Assembly: GCF_000001735.4 (NCBI RefSeq)
Contig: NC_003076.8
Location: forward strand, 5,456,001-5,520,000
Length of the DNA: 64,000 nt
From: Arabidopsis thaliana
Taxonomy: Eukaryota; Streptophyta; Magnoliopsida; Brassicales; Brassicaceae
Reading direction: 5' to 3'
Below, piece after piece: positions 38,309 to 51,500 of this stretch. The notes under the pieces are model-generated. The model saw only the letters and a program-made list of their open reading frames with translations. It was not told where the DNA came from and made no database searches. Each line of letters begins with the position of its first letter. The first letter of the stretch is position 1. A program made the translations under genes and the position numbers.

Positions 38309-40562
38309 ATGGCGGCCAACAATTTTGCGACGAAGCTAAGCAGAAACACCAATAGAATTACCGTAATCTTGGTCTACGCATTCCTTGAATGGCTTCTCAT
38401 GTTCTTTATCTTCCTCAATTCCTTTTTCACTTACTTTATCGTCAAATTCGCCTCTTTCTTCGGTCTTAAGCAAGTATGTCTTCTCTGTCCGAAGCTAGAT
38501 CGAATCTTCGAGCGAAAGCCAGAAAACAGATTCACTTACAAAGAGCTTTTATGTCAAAATCACATCGCCGAGCTCGCTAGTCTGAGTTTTTGCAGAACTC
38601 ACGGGAAATTATCCGAATCGGCGAACTTATGCTCAGATTGCTCTAATCGCGAAGAAGAACAGAGCAACATTGGTTTAGGTTTTTGCACATGTTGTCAGAA
38701 GAGCTTAGCGGATAAACCATACCCTAATTACTTGCTTCTCAAGTCATCAATTTGGGGGAAAACTTTGGGTGACAGAGAAGATGGAGGATTGATCTTAGAG
38801 ATGATCGATGATGATAAATTTGGAGATGGGTTTGAGATAGATAGAGAATCTTATCCCTTAGGGTTCTTCAGAGATAAAGCAGAAGAAGGAAAGAAGCAAG
38901 ACCAGCAGCAAAATGGTGAAGTGATTTCAGATGTTGAGAGTTATGGATTAAGCTTGAGAGAAGTGTCTGAAGAGGATGGGTTAAGATCTATCATCAGCAA
39001 TAATTCTCCTGGGAACGAAGCTAAATCAAGAGTTTCAGAGGATGAACAAAGGAATGATGACACAAGCAATGTTGCCACATATGGGGAAGATCAAATTTCA
39101 GGTAGAGTAAGAACATAAATCCAAAGTCTGAAACTTTATATGTGTTAGTTTTCTGGGTTTTATAGATTCCTCATTGTGATCAAACAACAGGGCGTGTAGA
39201 AGAAAAAGAAGAAGAAACAGGAGTAGCAGATTTGTTGTATGACCAGTTTGAGAGCAAGAATTTCACTGGTAAGCAAAAAGAATGACTCTTTTGTTATCGA
39301 AAATCTCTTCAAGCAGGCCTTGTGCACATATGCATACATCTTTGGTTTGGTTTATCTAACTTTGTGAAGCACTTTAAGTCTGAATATAGTTGTTTTCTTT
39401 CATAGGTAGCCAAATCGAAGAAGAAGAAGAAGATAGAGAAGAAACGACTAAGGAGCTTGATCCGGAAACTCCAACTTCAGTCAGTACTTTGTTTAACAAG
39501 AAACTTCATTTTCTTGCTAGAAATGAGTATGCAGCTGCTGAAGATGCAGGAGATGGGAATGTATTAGTGAGTGAGATGGACGGTGGCGATCCTTTAAGGA
39601 CTATTGAAAGGTTGAGAGAGACAGTGAGAGCAGAACAAGAAGCACTGAGAGATTTATATGCAGAGCTGGAAGAAGAAAGAAGCGCGTCTGCAATATCGGC
39701 TAACCAGACAATGGCAATGATCACGAGGCTACAAGAAGAGAAAGCGAAAGTTCAGATGGAAGCGTTGCAGTATCAGAGAATGATGGAGGAACAAGCCGAG
39801 TATGATCAAGAAGCCTTGCAGCTATTGAATCATTTGATGGTGAAACGAGAGAAAGAGAAGGAACAACTCCAGAGAGAACTTGAGGTTTATCGGGCAAAGG
39901 TTTTGGAGTATGAATCGAAAGCTAAGAACAAGATCATCGTTGTGGAAAACGATTGTGAGGCTGATGATGATGATAAAGAGGAGGAGAATAGAGAAGAGGA
40001 TAATTCTTCTGAGATGGATGTGGATTTGGAGAAGATAACATTAGATTGCGTACAACATATGAGCATGCTTGGTGAATCTTTATCAGAGTTTGAGGAAGAG
40101 AGGTTAGTGATTTTGGATCAGCTTAAGGTGTTAGAGGATAGGCTAGTAACAATGCAGGACAAGGAATCTGCTGAGGATCCGGGAGAATTCAGCAATAGTT
40201 ATGAAGAAGCGAGTAATGGACATGGAGGACTAACAATGGCATCAATGGCAAAGAGTCTGCTACCTCTTCTAGACGCAGCAGAGAACGAATCAGAAGACGG
40301 GTCTCAAGGACTACCAGAATCAGATGAAAAGAACTTTGGTTCGGACAGTGAGAAACTGGAGATAATCAAACAAGTTGATAGTGTCTATGAGAGGTTACAG
40401 GAGCTGGAAACAGATGGAGAGTTTCTGAAAAACTGTATGAGTTCAGCGAAGAAAGGTGACAAAGGAACAGATATTCTTAAAGATATATTGCAACATCTCC
40501 GCGATCTCAGAACCATTGAACTCACTAACACAATTGAAAACCAGACGACACAGGAAGAGTGA
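38309..40562 (+). CDS. MYOB3: Myosin-binding protein with GTD-binding (DUF593) domain, 675 aa (MYOB3, At5g16720)
   Basis: Membrane-anchored receptor that tethers myosin XI to vesicles driving cytoplasmic streaming. Exons 38309-39101, 39191-39268 and 39406-40562 close in frame. An N-terminal hydrophobic segment (about residues 14-48, VYAFLEWLLMFFIFLNSFF and on) is the membrane anchor. Several cysteine pairs follow (CLLCPKLD, LCSDCSN, CTCCQKS), a conserved feature of this family. The GTD-binding domain is about residues 354-450: LRTIERLRETVRAEQEALRD, then LQEEKAKVQMEALQYQRMME and EALQLLNHLMVKREKEKE. These are the heptads that bind the myosin globular tail. The C-terminal third is acidic with a further short coiled coil. 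The MyoB3 number is recalled; family membership is certain from the sequence. Confidence 0.93.
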
Positions 40563-40854
40563 TGTTTATTCACAAGAATTATATATGAACTCTCTCTCAC
40601 ACCATTGTTCAGACAGATTTCAAGCCGGAATCAATGTCTTTGCACTGCTCAATGGAGGATCTGAGAATTACAGAAATTCTTAGATGTCTCTTGTTTGTGT
40701 TTTCTTTTTTTGTTTGGTGTAACAAAAGGTTTCACACACACTAGTCATTGAATTTGTATCTGTCAATGTAAATTCTGTGTTTCTTGTAGTTTATGAGAGT
40801 TTTCAGTTGGAAAATAATTGGCACATAAAACTGGTTCGTTCTGCAACTTTAGCT

Positions 40855-40914
40855 GGCCCATTCCTTACCAAGAAAATAAATTCTGGCCCATTTAGCCCAA
40901 ACATTGAAGGCCCA
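40855..40914 (-). promoter_or_regulatory. Cluster of four site II motifs (TGGGCC/T)
   Basis: GGCCCA at 40855-40860, 40885-40890 and 40909-40914 and AGCCCA at 40894-40899, all in one orientation (TGGGCY on the minus strand). Site II clusters mark promoters of ribosomal and mitochondrial genes bound by TCP factors. No annotated start lies close by: the WEB start is almost 1 kb to the right and the MYOB3 stop 300 bases to the left. Confidence 0.6.
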
Positions 40915-41840
40915 TTGGAAAGTCAGAACACGAGTTTCTTCGTTTGGTCTAAGTTTAATATCTTCTCAAGAGGATCGATCTTCTTCGTTTCCTTGATTTC
41001 CAAGCTTTAGATATTCTCGAACCACCGTATAAACAAACACCAAATTGCTTTAATTTGCATAAACAAACGTCATGATTATACTTTGGGCAGATAAAGGAAT
41101 CATTAGTCTCATCTCATGTGTTCTTTACCAATTGTCACATGCCCATTTTACTTTTGCATTCCTAATAAATAAGATGTAAATAAATAAATAAAACCTAGTA
41201 TATATCATGACAATAATAGTTTCTTTGCGATAATGATTGATGGTAATGAATTGTATAGTTTTATTTTGAAGTATATAATGAAGAATGTATAGTTTTACCA
41301 AACAAAATCATTGAATCATACCAAATATTTTTGCCAAAATGATTTATATATTTTATTTCTTATGAACGCATTTATATACCAACCGTATAATAATAAATAG
41401 GAAACACGGAAACGTTGACAAAAAAGAAAATGACGAACAATAAGAACCGTTGATCTTGTTAGAAGCCGCAATGATATGAACAAGAAGAAGAGAGTGACGG
41501 TAGTTTCGCTGTCAGTTTGATTGGACAAAAGAAGAGTGTGGGTCATTATCGTCATTTTACCAACCTTCACGTTCTCTTAATTTCTATTTTACCATTATTT
41601 AATGAAGCTAGATTATTAGTGGTTTCTTTGTTTTTATACATCGGATCGGTAGCAGAATAAATAAGCTTCTTTTTAACGAGTTAGTGAGGCCACTCTGGAG
41701 ACAACCACACCTGCCATTATCTATATCATTCTCCGTTACTTCGATCCCACCGATTCGAATCATTCTCTCTCTCTTTCTTGATCTGAAAATTGAGTCCCAA
41801 TTCCAGCAAAATTATCAATCGAATTTCTGATCAACTGAGC

Positions 41841-41876
41841 GCGACGGTGGTGGCGACGGTGGTGGCGACGGTGACA
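41841..41876 (+). repeat. 12-bp GC-rich tandem repeat in 5' leader
   Basis: Three units of gcgacggtggtg (the third diverges at its end) immediately upstream of the WEB-gene ATG at 41890. The sequence is unusually GC-rich for this window and could affect translation or be polymorphic. Confidence 0.85.
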
Positions 41877-41889
41877 GCGATCGACGGTT

Positions 41890-44775
41890 ATGGCTTCGAA
41901 GACTAAGTAAGACTCTTTACTCAGTTTCACTCTGTTTTAGTTTTATCCTATTTTCTCTGGGAAATTTTTTAGTAGATCGTAGTAGATCTGATCCAAGTTA
42001 CTATTTTGAGAAATTGTCAATGATCGAGTTTTGGATCTACTAAATTCATTTCTACATTTGTTTTGTCCTAATTTTTTGCGGCAATTTATTTCTTTGTTCT
42101 GAGATCGACTGTTGTTATTGTCTTTTGTTGGAAACAGAACTAGTTTGTCCGAAACAACAACTACTACTACTCCTACCGGGAAATCATCTCCAGCAACTCC
42201 AAGAATAGCAAAAAGAACAGTTAATAAATCCGAAACTAGTAATAATAATTCTCCATCTACTACTACTCCACATTCACGTCTTTCTCTTGATCGTTCTTCT
42301 CCAAATTCCAAATCTTCTGTTGAGAGACGATCACCAAAGCTTCCAACTCCTCCTGAGGTAGTTAAAAGTTTTGCCATTTGTGTTTATCTTGGAGTTGCTT
42401 CGACTGAAAATGTTTCTTTAATATCAATTTTGTTTGCTGATGATTTGCAGAAATCTCAAGCGCGAGTAGCAGCGGTGAAAGGAACAGAATCACCGCAGAC
42501 GACCACACGGTTGAGTCAGATCAAGGAAGATTTGAAGAAAGCTAATGAGCGGATATCTTCATTGGAGAAGGATAAAGCTAAAGCACTTGATGAACTCAAA
42601 CAAGCTAAAAAAGAAGCTGAACAAGTGACTCTGAAGCTTGATGATGCTTTAAAAGCTCAGAAGCATGTGGAGGAGAATTCTGAGATTGAAAAATTTCAGG
42701 CTGTTGAGGCAGGGATCGAGGCAGTTCAGAACAATGAAGAAGAATTGAAGAAAGAACTTGAGACTGTTAAGAACCAACATGCTTCGGATTCTGCTGCTCT
42801 TGTTGCGGTTAGACAGGAGCTTGAGAAAATCAATGAAGAATTGGCTGCGGCTTTTGATGCTAAGAGTAAGGCCTTGAGCCAAGCGGAGGATGCTAGTAAG
42901 ACGGCTGAGATTCATGCAGAGAAAGTTGACATCTTGTCTTCGGAGTTAACGAGGTTGAAAGCTTTGCTTGATTCAACCCGAGAGAAGACTGCCATATCGG
43001 ATAACGAGATGGTTGCCAAGCTAGAAGACGAGATTGTGGTTTTGAAAAGAGATCTTGAGTCAGCGAGAGGTTTTGAGGCAGAGGTTAAAGAAAAAGAGAT
43101 GATCGTCGAGAAGCTTAATGTTGACCTTGAAGCTGCGAAGATGGCTGAGTCTAATGCACACAGCTTGTCTAACGAGTGGCAGAGCAAAGCCAAAGAACTG
43201 GAGGAACAGCTAGAAGAAGCTAACAAGTTGGAGAGGTCTGCTTCTGTATCTTTGGAATCTGTGATGAAACAGCTTGAAGGAAGCAATGATAAATTGCATG
43301 ACACGGAAACTGAAATCACTGATCTTAAGGAGAGAATTGTGACATTGGAGACGACAGTTGCTAAACAAAAGGAGGATCTTGAGGTATCAGAGCAACGGTT
43401 GGGCAGTGTAGAAGAAGAAGTATCTAAGAATGAAAAAGAAGTAGAGAAGTTGAAGAGTGAGCTTGAGACTGTGAAGGAGGAGAAGAATCGTGCTTTGAAG
43501 AAGGAGCAAGATGCTACTTCAAGGGTTCAAAGGCTCTCAGAAGAGAAAAGCAAGCTCTTATCAGATTTAGAGAGCTCAAAAGAGGAAGAGGAGAAGAGTA
43601 AGAAAGCAATGGAGAGTTTGGCTTCAGCTTTGCACGAAGTGTCGAGTGAAGGAAGGGAGTTGAAAGAGAAGTTGTTGAGTCAAGGCGATCACGAGTATGA
43701 AACACAAATAGATGACTTGAAGTTGGTGATTAAAGCCACAAACGAGAAGTACGAGAATATGCTTGACGAGGCGAGACATGAGATCGATGTTCTTGTTAGC
43801 GCGGTTGAACAAACCAAGAAACATTTCGAGAGCTCAAAGAAGGATTGGGAGATGAAAGAAGCCAATTTGGTGAATTATGTGAAGAAAATGGAAGAAGATG
43901 TTGCTTCGATGGGGAAAGAAATGAATAGGCTGGATAATCTGCTGAAGAGAACCGAGGAAGAAGCCGATGCAGCTTGGAAGAAAGAAGCACAGACGAAAGA
44001 CAGTTTAAAAGAAGTGGAAGAAGAGATTGTTTATCTTCAGGAAACTCTCGGGGAAGCAAAAGCTGAAAGCATGAAGCTAAAGGAGAATCTGTTGGATAAA
44101 GAAACTGAGTTTCAGAACGTCATTCACGAAAACGAGGATCTGAAGGCGAAGGAGGATGTTTCTCTGAAGAAGATCGAGGAGTTATCGAAGTTACTCGAGG
44201 AAGCAATATTGGCCAAGAAGCAACCGGAAGAAGAGAATGGCGAGCTCAGTGAGAGCGAGAAAGACTATGATTTGCTACCAAAAGTGGTTGAGTTTTCTTC
44301 TGAGAACGGTCATAGAAGTGTAGAAGAGAAATCTGCTAAAGTCGAAACCCTTGATCACGAACCTCCACAAGAGCAGATCAGCAATGGAAACAGCAATGGC
44401 AACGGTATGGAGGAGAAAGAAGTGAATGGAAAACCCGAGGTGGAAACCGAAAAGAAGGAGAAGAAAGATGAGTCCCAAGATGATGACAAAGATGATTCGG
44501 TTGAAGTTATATTCAAAATGTGGGAAAGTTGCCAAATCGAGAAGAAAGAAGCTTTTCCGGACAAGAAATCAGAACTAGAGTCACAAGAAGAAGAAGAGGA
44601 TTCAAGCAAAATCGATGAAAGCGACAAAACCTCAACAGAGAACATCGATGAAACCGGAAACGCTTTAACCGCAGAAGATCAGCTTACGATGGAGAAGAAG
44701 ATCAAGAAGAAGAAGACTTTACTTGGTAAAGTTGGGAATCTTCTCAAGAAGAAAGCACCTGTAAACCAGAAATAA
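41890..44775 (+). CDS. WEB-family (DUF827) coiled-coil protein, 853 aa (At5g16730)
   Basis: Member of the WEAK CHLOROPLAST MOVEMENT UNDER BLUE LIGHT family, cytosolic or plastid-associated coiled coils. The role of this member is not clear from sequence. Exons 41890-41906, 42138-42357 and 42451-44775. The first exon encodes only MASKT and two bases. The N-terminal 100 residues are Ser/Thr/Pro-rich and basic (SSPATPRIAKRTV; DRSSPNSKSSVERRSP), with many SP sites suitable for proline-directed kinases; databases read this part as a transit peptide. About residues 115-690 are nearly continuous heptads (LKKANERISSLEKDKAKALD and so on). An acidic region follows, then a very basic C-terminus (MEKKIKKKKTLLGKVGNLLKKK). 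The intron at 42358-42450 is 93 nt with no stop, so its retention would add 31 residues in frame. Confidence 0.9.
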
Positions 44776-45043
44776 CAAACTCTTCGAGGTAAGGCGAAAA
44801 AAAAAGTAAATCTTATCATGTAAAACGTATATCTGTATACCCCTTTTGATTTCATCAGTGTTCTTTAATCTTTATATATATATATTTGTTGGTTCTTGAT
44901 TCTTTTCTTCTTTTCGATTTTAACAACAATGTCTTCCGATCTTTTGTTTATAAAGGTTTGCGTTTTTCTTTTATTCCGCTTTATATAACAAACCGCAGTT
45001 TTATATAATTAACTGCAACAACAAACCGCGATTTTAAAACCAC

Positions 45044-46868
45044 TCAACCTCCATGAACGCGAACGAGTTCTTTGACAAGCAACTTTGATGATTCAAAAGA
45101 TCCCAAAACTCCAAGAACACACCCGAGAACAACGAAACCAAGATTGGCGGCTCGTGTGAACTTCGTCATCCCGTCCCAGCAAATCTTCAAGTAGAAAGCA
45201 GACGGTAATGTCACAGCGATTGTGACGCTAACCAAAGAGCCCGTGAGGCTCAAGACATAACCGAAGTAAGGGACGGTTAAAGCCAATGCGAGAATGACCA
45301 GCAACAGAGCTGATCCCATAAGACCGCGAGCCACAAGCTTGGTGCGATCAGTCATGGTCGAAGGAAGGCTACGTTCCAGCTGGATGGCCAAAGGAGCGAA
45401 CTCTAAGGCGTATTTGGTCATTGGGGTTAGTACAGTGGCCCAAAGAGCGATCTTGGTAACTACTAAATGTTTCGGAAGACTGAGGGTAATTTGGGAATTT
45501 ACACTTGGTCCGAACATCTTCGCTCCTGTGATGGCTAGTGCTCCGTATAACGCCGTTACCGTAGCAAAACTTACTATTGATACCTACGTATTCAAAATTT
45601 GACATGCAATGCATAATGTTTTATTATATACAAGGCAACGCATGAAATTTATATGATAATAAAAAAAAATTATATGTATAAATAAAATTTTATATTAACA
45701 CTCGCAATAATAATTTAAAAAAGGATATTTCATATTTGTAACGTACCTTTGTGAATTTGGAGGGATCTTTCATGGAAGTATAGAGATTAGGAAATACGAT
45801 GTGTCCACCGAAGCTAAAGAGATAGATTCCCGAAACCGTCGGAATATTCTCTAACCGGAGCACCGGAATCTTTCCATCATCAATAACGCCTCCAAAGATG
45901 GCCGTGTAAACCACTGACCCAAATATTATAGCCGACATAAGAATACCACCGGAAGAAAGAAACGAGATCGAAGACAAATCTCTTATCCACAAACTCGGCA
46001 AGGCGATAGCCACCGCCACAGCCGTCAGCTTGGCCGCGGGAAAATGGCCGTGGTTAGAAAAAGTGGCGGGAAAAGCAGCGGAGATGTTGTCGTGGAGGGA
46101 GATGGTGTAAGACACTAAGGCCATGAAGATTTCGAGGTAGATGAAGAGGCAGACGATGAGGCGGCCGTGGCGGCCGAAGGCAGAGTAGCCGATATCGGAG
46201 TAGGATTTTGATTTGGGGTTGCGGCGGATACATTTTCCGAGGATGTGGGAAGTGTAGGTAGTGAGGATTCCGAATGATATGAGGAGGAAGATTGACATCC
46301 AACCGCCGCTTTCAACGGCGTATGGCATAGATAGTTGGCCAAGTCCTGTGTTACGGGACAAACATGACGTCAGAGTTTGCTTATTGATTGGTTATAAAAT
46401 CAGAGAAGTTTATGTTTTAAGTTAATCATGTATAGCTTAAGCTTATAAATCATTACGACGTATGAAAAATGATTATCTTGAAAATATAAGTAAATGAAAT
46501 TATTGTTAGGATTAGCACATATATAGTATAGAAATATTTCCAAAAATGCATATTTACAAGAAAACAAAAAAAAAAACTTGGTATAACACACTCTTGCTCA
46601 TGTGCAACACTCTAGTTATGTTTATTCATACCAAGGGATGTTTTCACAGCAAAATAGCTCCACAAATGTATAAATTGACTTGGTGCATCATAATTCATAA
46701 TATTAGGTACGTACCAATGAGCATACCAACCATGTTGATAACAGAGTGAAGAAATGAACTATTTTCAGACGCCGCCTCCAACACCAACTCTCTAACCGGT
46801 TTTTCATGCTCACATTCACACCCTTTATTTTCCTCAACACATGCAACACAAACCATCGTTCCCGACAT
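45044..46868 (-). CDS. AVT1H: Amino acid transporter, AVT1 type, 430 aa (AVT1H, At5g16740)
   Basis: AAAP-family secondary transporter, related to yeast Avt1 and animal VGAT; plant AVT1 proteins usually sit in the vacuolar membrane. Exons 46715-46868, 45747-46345 and 45044-45583, GT-AG, 431 codons with stop. A soluble Cys- and Glu-rich N-terminus (MSGTMVCVACVEENKGCECE) precedes the first helix, which starts with the family signature SVINMVGMLIG, then GLGQLSMPYAVESGGW across the first intron. About ten hydrophobic helices follow, for example FGILTTYTSHILGKCI, LIVCLFIYLEIFMALVSY, FSFGGHIVFPNLYTSM, SALLLVILALALTVPYFGYV and LGFVVLGCVLGVLGSF. The substrate cannot be read from the sequence. The H letter is recalled. 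Confidence 0.9.
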
Positions 46869-48540
46869 GATTCTACAACGAACTGATCACTAGATAACCA
46901 TATAAGCTAATTGAGGTATGTATTTGTGATGTGTAAGAGAAGGAGGGAGAGTGTTGTTATTTGTAGAAGAGGAGATACACTGCACAATGAAGAATTTTTA
47001 AATAAGATTATCAAAAAGAAATTATGACTTCATACATTGTTTTGTATATTCGTTAGCCTTCCAATAGAATTGGAAAGTGGGTTCTGTTGGTTATTTAATT
47101 CTCGTAGCATATTAGTTAGGAGGAATCATATTACACATTCGACGGGAATGTTCATACACCATATATATACGTCATACATTCTTAAGTGAATCATGACATA
47201 TATAGAAGAAGAAGAAAAAAGACTCTTATAGTATATAAAATAGTATACAACTTTGTTAGTTTTTTTTCTTTCTTCTAGAGTTTTGAATTAAACTAGGTTG
47301 ATAAGACAATTCCAAATTAACCAGTGCCAGAGTTTAGAATATTGATAGAGAACATGTTTTTGTTAGTATTTCTATTTATGGGAATACTAATTATATTAAG
47401 TATATGAACATAAGTTAGAATGATAGAAGGGCTATGAATGAATATTTCTGAATTGCGAATTCTTTTGTTGAAAACTTATATTTTTTTTGGCATATAGATT
47501 TTCTCATGACGTTAACCATATATTATTAAAATAGAAATCCAAAATGATTGTATCAGAAAGAGGTTAAGATTGAATCTGATTGTGCTCCAACTTAATGAAT
47601 TTGATCTATACCTGTCGAGTGCCGATCGGGGGACCTATTTATATTTATATCCATAAGAGTTGTTTTAAAACATTATTTAGGTGACTGATTAGAAGAATCT
47701 AATCGATATAAATTTTATTTAGGTGACTAATTAGGCATCTCCTCTCCATGCATAATGTATGACGTAATATTAAAAACACATGATTAATGTTAGTTGCAAC
47801 TATTAGAACCAAATACAGATGTACAGAGTACACGCACTGGTGAAAACTAGAAGCTTAATTACATTAAGATGGCTTCTAGAACGTTTCATGAGACATAACC
47901 TTGCATATATTCTCTCCACTCTCTACAATCATCAGTATTTAAAGTACATGGCTAATTTGGAGTAATCAAGCTTATCTAGAGAAAACTCAAATTAATCCTG
48001 AAAATTTCGTAGCAATCTATGTAAAGTTGTGGGTGTTAAATGAACTGGTATCTATGACACTTACTTATGCTGTAAGTTGCATGTTAAGGAGATGTCTAGG
48101 TAGAAAAAATAGTGAGCTGAAAGAGTGATAAGAGGGAATAATAATGGGAAGTGAAGATCCTCATGAACCATAAAATTAAGATATGTTTTATGTGATGCAT
48201 GACGTGTATTACACAGATTCTAATTCTATGAAGAAATGATATACTAATTTGGTCGACTTTACGTTACTAATCATGTTCGTTCCCATGACGCTAATATACG
48301 CTGACGTAAAACCAAAAACCCAAAAAAAAATCTAGAAACAACAAAAAGGTGAATAGATCTTTTTCAGCTACGAAATACTTTTTTAAATCTCAACAAAAAT
48401 TTAAAAACTAACAGCACTTACAACAACCAATTTAGGCAATTACACAAGAAAACGAGAATAACCAAAAATTGGGATTCCACCCCTCAGATCTCAATCAAAT
48501 TTATAATTCATGCCATGGTATTGATGAAGTATTTCAAGAC
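46869..48540. other. AVT1H promoter and TOZ 3' flank
   Basis: 1.67 kb of AT-rich DNA upstream of AVT1H and downstream of TOZ (both minus strand). I found no coding frame, RNA gene or repeat that I could support. Confidence 0.5.
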
Positions 48541-51500
48541 TCAAACTGCAATTACGCTTCCCTGTGCTTCGGCAATGAGTCTCTTCTTATTCGATTTACC
48601 TTTGGATTTCTGAGACTTTCGTTTCCTCGAAGGAGTCTCCTGCTTTAGCTCGTCTGTGTCTTGTTCCATTGCAGCAATGACATCTTTTTCTTTTTTCTTC
48701 TCGTCCTTAGGATACTCTGTCTCAACAGTCTCTGGATCGATCACAGACATCTCACCAAGTGTGTAGTCTAACAAGAAACTGCTTCTTACAAATCTGTCAA
48801 TTCTACTGAAATGTCTCTGACTATATGGGATTAACCCTTCCAGGAGTTCCCCAATTCCTTTTACCTGTTGGAAAAATAATCCCGAAATCAATCCAAGCGA
48901 AACCGATACTATTTACTGATATTGATCTTTTCACTTTTTATGTTAAACCAAACCTGAACAATTTCTGTGGGAGGAAGTATGTTGAAGGTTTTGTAAAGAA
49001 CAAACTGAGCAATGTGGCATAGCTTTGGTTTTGTGTTCCATTCTCGGACATATTCAAAAAGTAGACGGAACTCTTCTTTTTCAAGTCCTTGAAGAGCTTT
49101 CACTATCTGTTCGTCTGAATCTCTTTTCCTGTTACACCAATTGCATGTAAGAAAAGGAGGAGACTTAATATCGAGAAAAGAAAGCAATTGGTACGTGTTC
49201 TTAGATGGCTTTTTTACCTGCAGAGACCACTGAAGAGCTCAAAAACTTTGTGAGGCCTACAAAGCTCAAATGCTAATCTTATAGCTTTAGTGTATTCCGC
49301 ATCTAACACTGCGTTTTCCAGCTCTTGACCTCTCAAGATTGCTTCTTCCTGCACATCGGAAGTGTTTCAAAAATGATGGTCGGACTAAAGATCAAGCACA
49401 CATGACTGCTCCACAGAAACCAGACTATTAGAAATTATCTAATCAGTGAACTGACAGACCTCTTTTCGGAAATCGTCTTCTTTATCTGAAGCGGTTGAAT
49501 CATGCCATAAATTAATAACTGCATCACCTCCACCAGTTGCAATCATTTCTGTCTTCTTTCCAACAGCTAAAGCCCATACCTGTAAAAGTTGAACTGTTAT
49601 TTGTCTGAACAGAATAGCAAGAGGTCTCTGCGACTAATGGCAATGAACATATTCCATCAAAAGGCTAAAAATAAATACTTCCAATACAAATACAGGCAAG
49701 CCGAAGTTCATAATCCTATAAATGATAGCATCAAAGGCAGACCAAGATACATCAAAAACCAAGGACAGTTTATGTCACCTTGTCCTCGTGCTGGTCATAT
49801 GTGGCAATGCACTCGCTAGTGTTCACATTCCAAAGTTTCAACAAACCATCGGCACCTACAAGTGCATGGTTAGAATGTTAAAACTAAAAATGAAGAAGAA
49901 ATGACATCAGTGTAGTGAGTGATTAGTGAAACTTACCACATGAGACAAATTGGGTTCCATCAGTTATAAATGAGGCCCTAAGTACACTTGAGGTATGACC
50001 TTCAAATGTTTTGAGGCAGGAACCATCAGATATAGCCCATATCTTTACTGTCTTATCTCCTGAAGCTGTCATTACGCACTGATCAACAGTTGAGAACTCA
50101 ACAGAAAAAATCCGCCTCTTGTGTCCTTTAAGTGTAACAACATGTACCAAGTCTGGTAGTCTCCATATGCTAGCTGTACGATCCTGTAAGACAGAAACCA
50201 ACAGTCAGATAAGAACGTGAAGCATGTCTCCATCAGAGCCCAGTGCATCTTCATTCAATAGGAGAGAAAGGAAGACAAATTTCTCAATTCATCTGTATTA
50301 GAAAAAAGTTCAATAGAATGAATTACCATAAACTTAAACAACAAATGTTTGCTCATCATATTGTCTTACCTCAGAACCAGTGCAAACTAAGCTATCGTTA
50401 CGAGCAACAGCCACGGAATTGATGTCTTTATCATGGGCAGCGACAACACTTCTAGTTTTCAGATTAATGGGCTCCTCTGAGTCCTCTGAAATACCATCAA
50501 GGCTCCAGACCTTCAGTGTACGATCACTAATCCAAAGGAACGTAATTAAGAGATTAAAAAAATATATCCCTACAGTTTGGTAGGAGATATAACAATAGAT
50601 ACATGTCTCTATGTTAACAATCAAGACAGATTCTACACTTTCTGCATTTATGCACACAAATTAGTTACAGCCAGAATATTTCACTGAGAAATGAAGGTAA
50701 CAGAAGTCAAAAATTCTCGACCACACAGTCTCTATACTACTAATCTGATAGAAAAATTTATTTTCCAGTATAAGGCCTAACAGTAAACAGCCTTATGCTG
50801 GGTGGCTGGGTAATTGATCCTTTCTTATATTTCCTCAGTTGGGTGGCTGGGTAAAGAAAGAACAGAGTCCTAATCAGGATTTCCTCATTGTTATAAACAA
50901 TATATGCATAAACTAGAAGCATCATGCTTCACTTATATCAAAATAAAAGGTATATGCAATCATTTATGTAGCACGTACCCACTTCCACTGACAAAGAAAC
51001 TGAAGGACTTCTTCGCAAAAGCAACCGCTAAGATATCGCCATTATGGCCAGTACCAACTCCGATACAAGATTTGCTTGTTGCGTTCCATAGCCTTACCTG
51101 TAAAGTAATCAAATACAAGTTAACCGAGTCCACAGATCACTCTAGCAGAAAAGGTTTTTTTGTAGGTGATGTTGTGGGGAATGATGTGCATGAAAAAGCA
51201 ATGACATAAGCTACAAACAACCCTAACGAAATCTTGAACAAAAAATTCCATCCCTACTAATCTAGCTTTCGTGGTACGTAACATAATTTATGAAAACTAC
51301 AAGGTGAGTAAATGGACTTACAGTTTTGTCTTTACTTCCAGTTACGATTAGAACATTCCCAGAACTAGATACGCAAGTGTCGAGGGACAGAACAACTTCC
51401 TTATGGCCAGCTAACACGTAGGAACATGACATTGTTGCAACATCATATACACGAACCTGCATATATATATATTTGCAAATCTTAGTCCATGAATAATGGA

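Larger units (their letters stand above)
40563..41889. other. Spacer between MYOB3 and the WEB gene
   Basis: The left third holds the MYOB3 3' UTR and the site II cluster at 40855-40914. The middle is AT-rich. The right end (from about 41690) is the leader of the WEB gene, with a 12-bp GC-rich repeat at 41841-41876. No coding region is supported. Confidence 0.55.

Noticed and set aside
42112..42137. WEB gene read as one open frame starting at 42112 or through 42358-42450
   Set aside because: The CAG at 42137 is a good acceptor joined to the short exon 41890-41906 (MASKT), and 42358-42450 has clear GT and CAG ends with family-like sequence on both sides, so the introns are real; only retention is kept as a finding.
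45294..45602. 102-codon plus-strand frame across the AVT1H last exon
   Set aside because: Overlaps a clear transporter exon on the other strand and runs through its splice acceptor; no domain.
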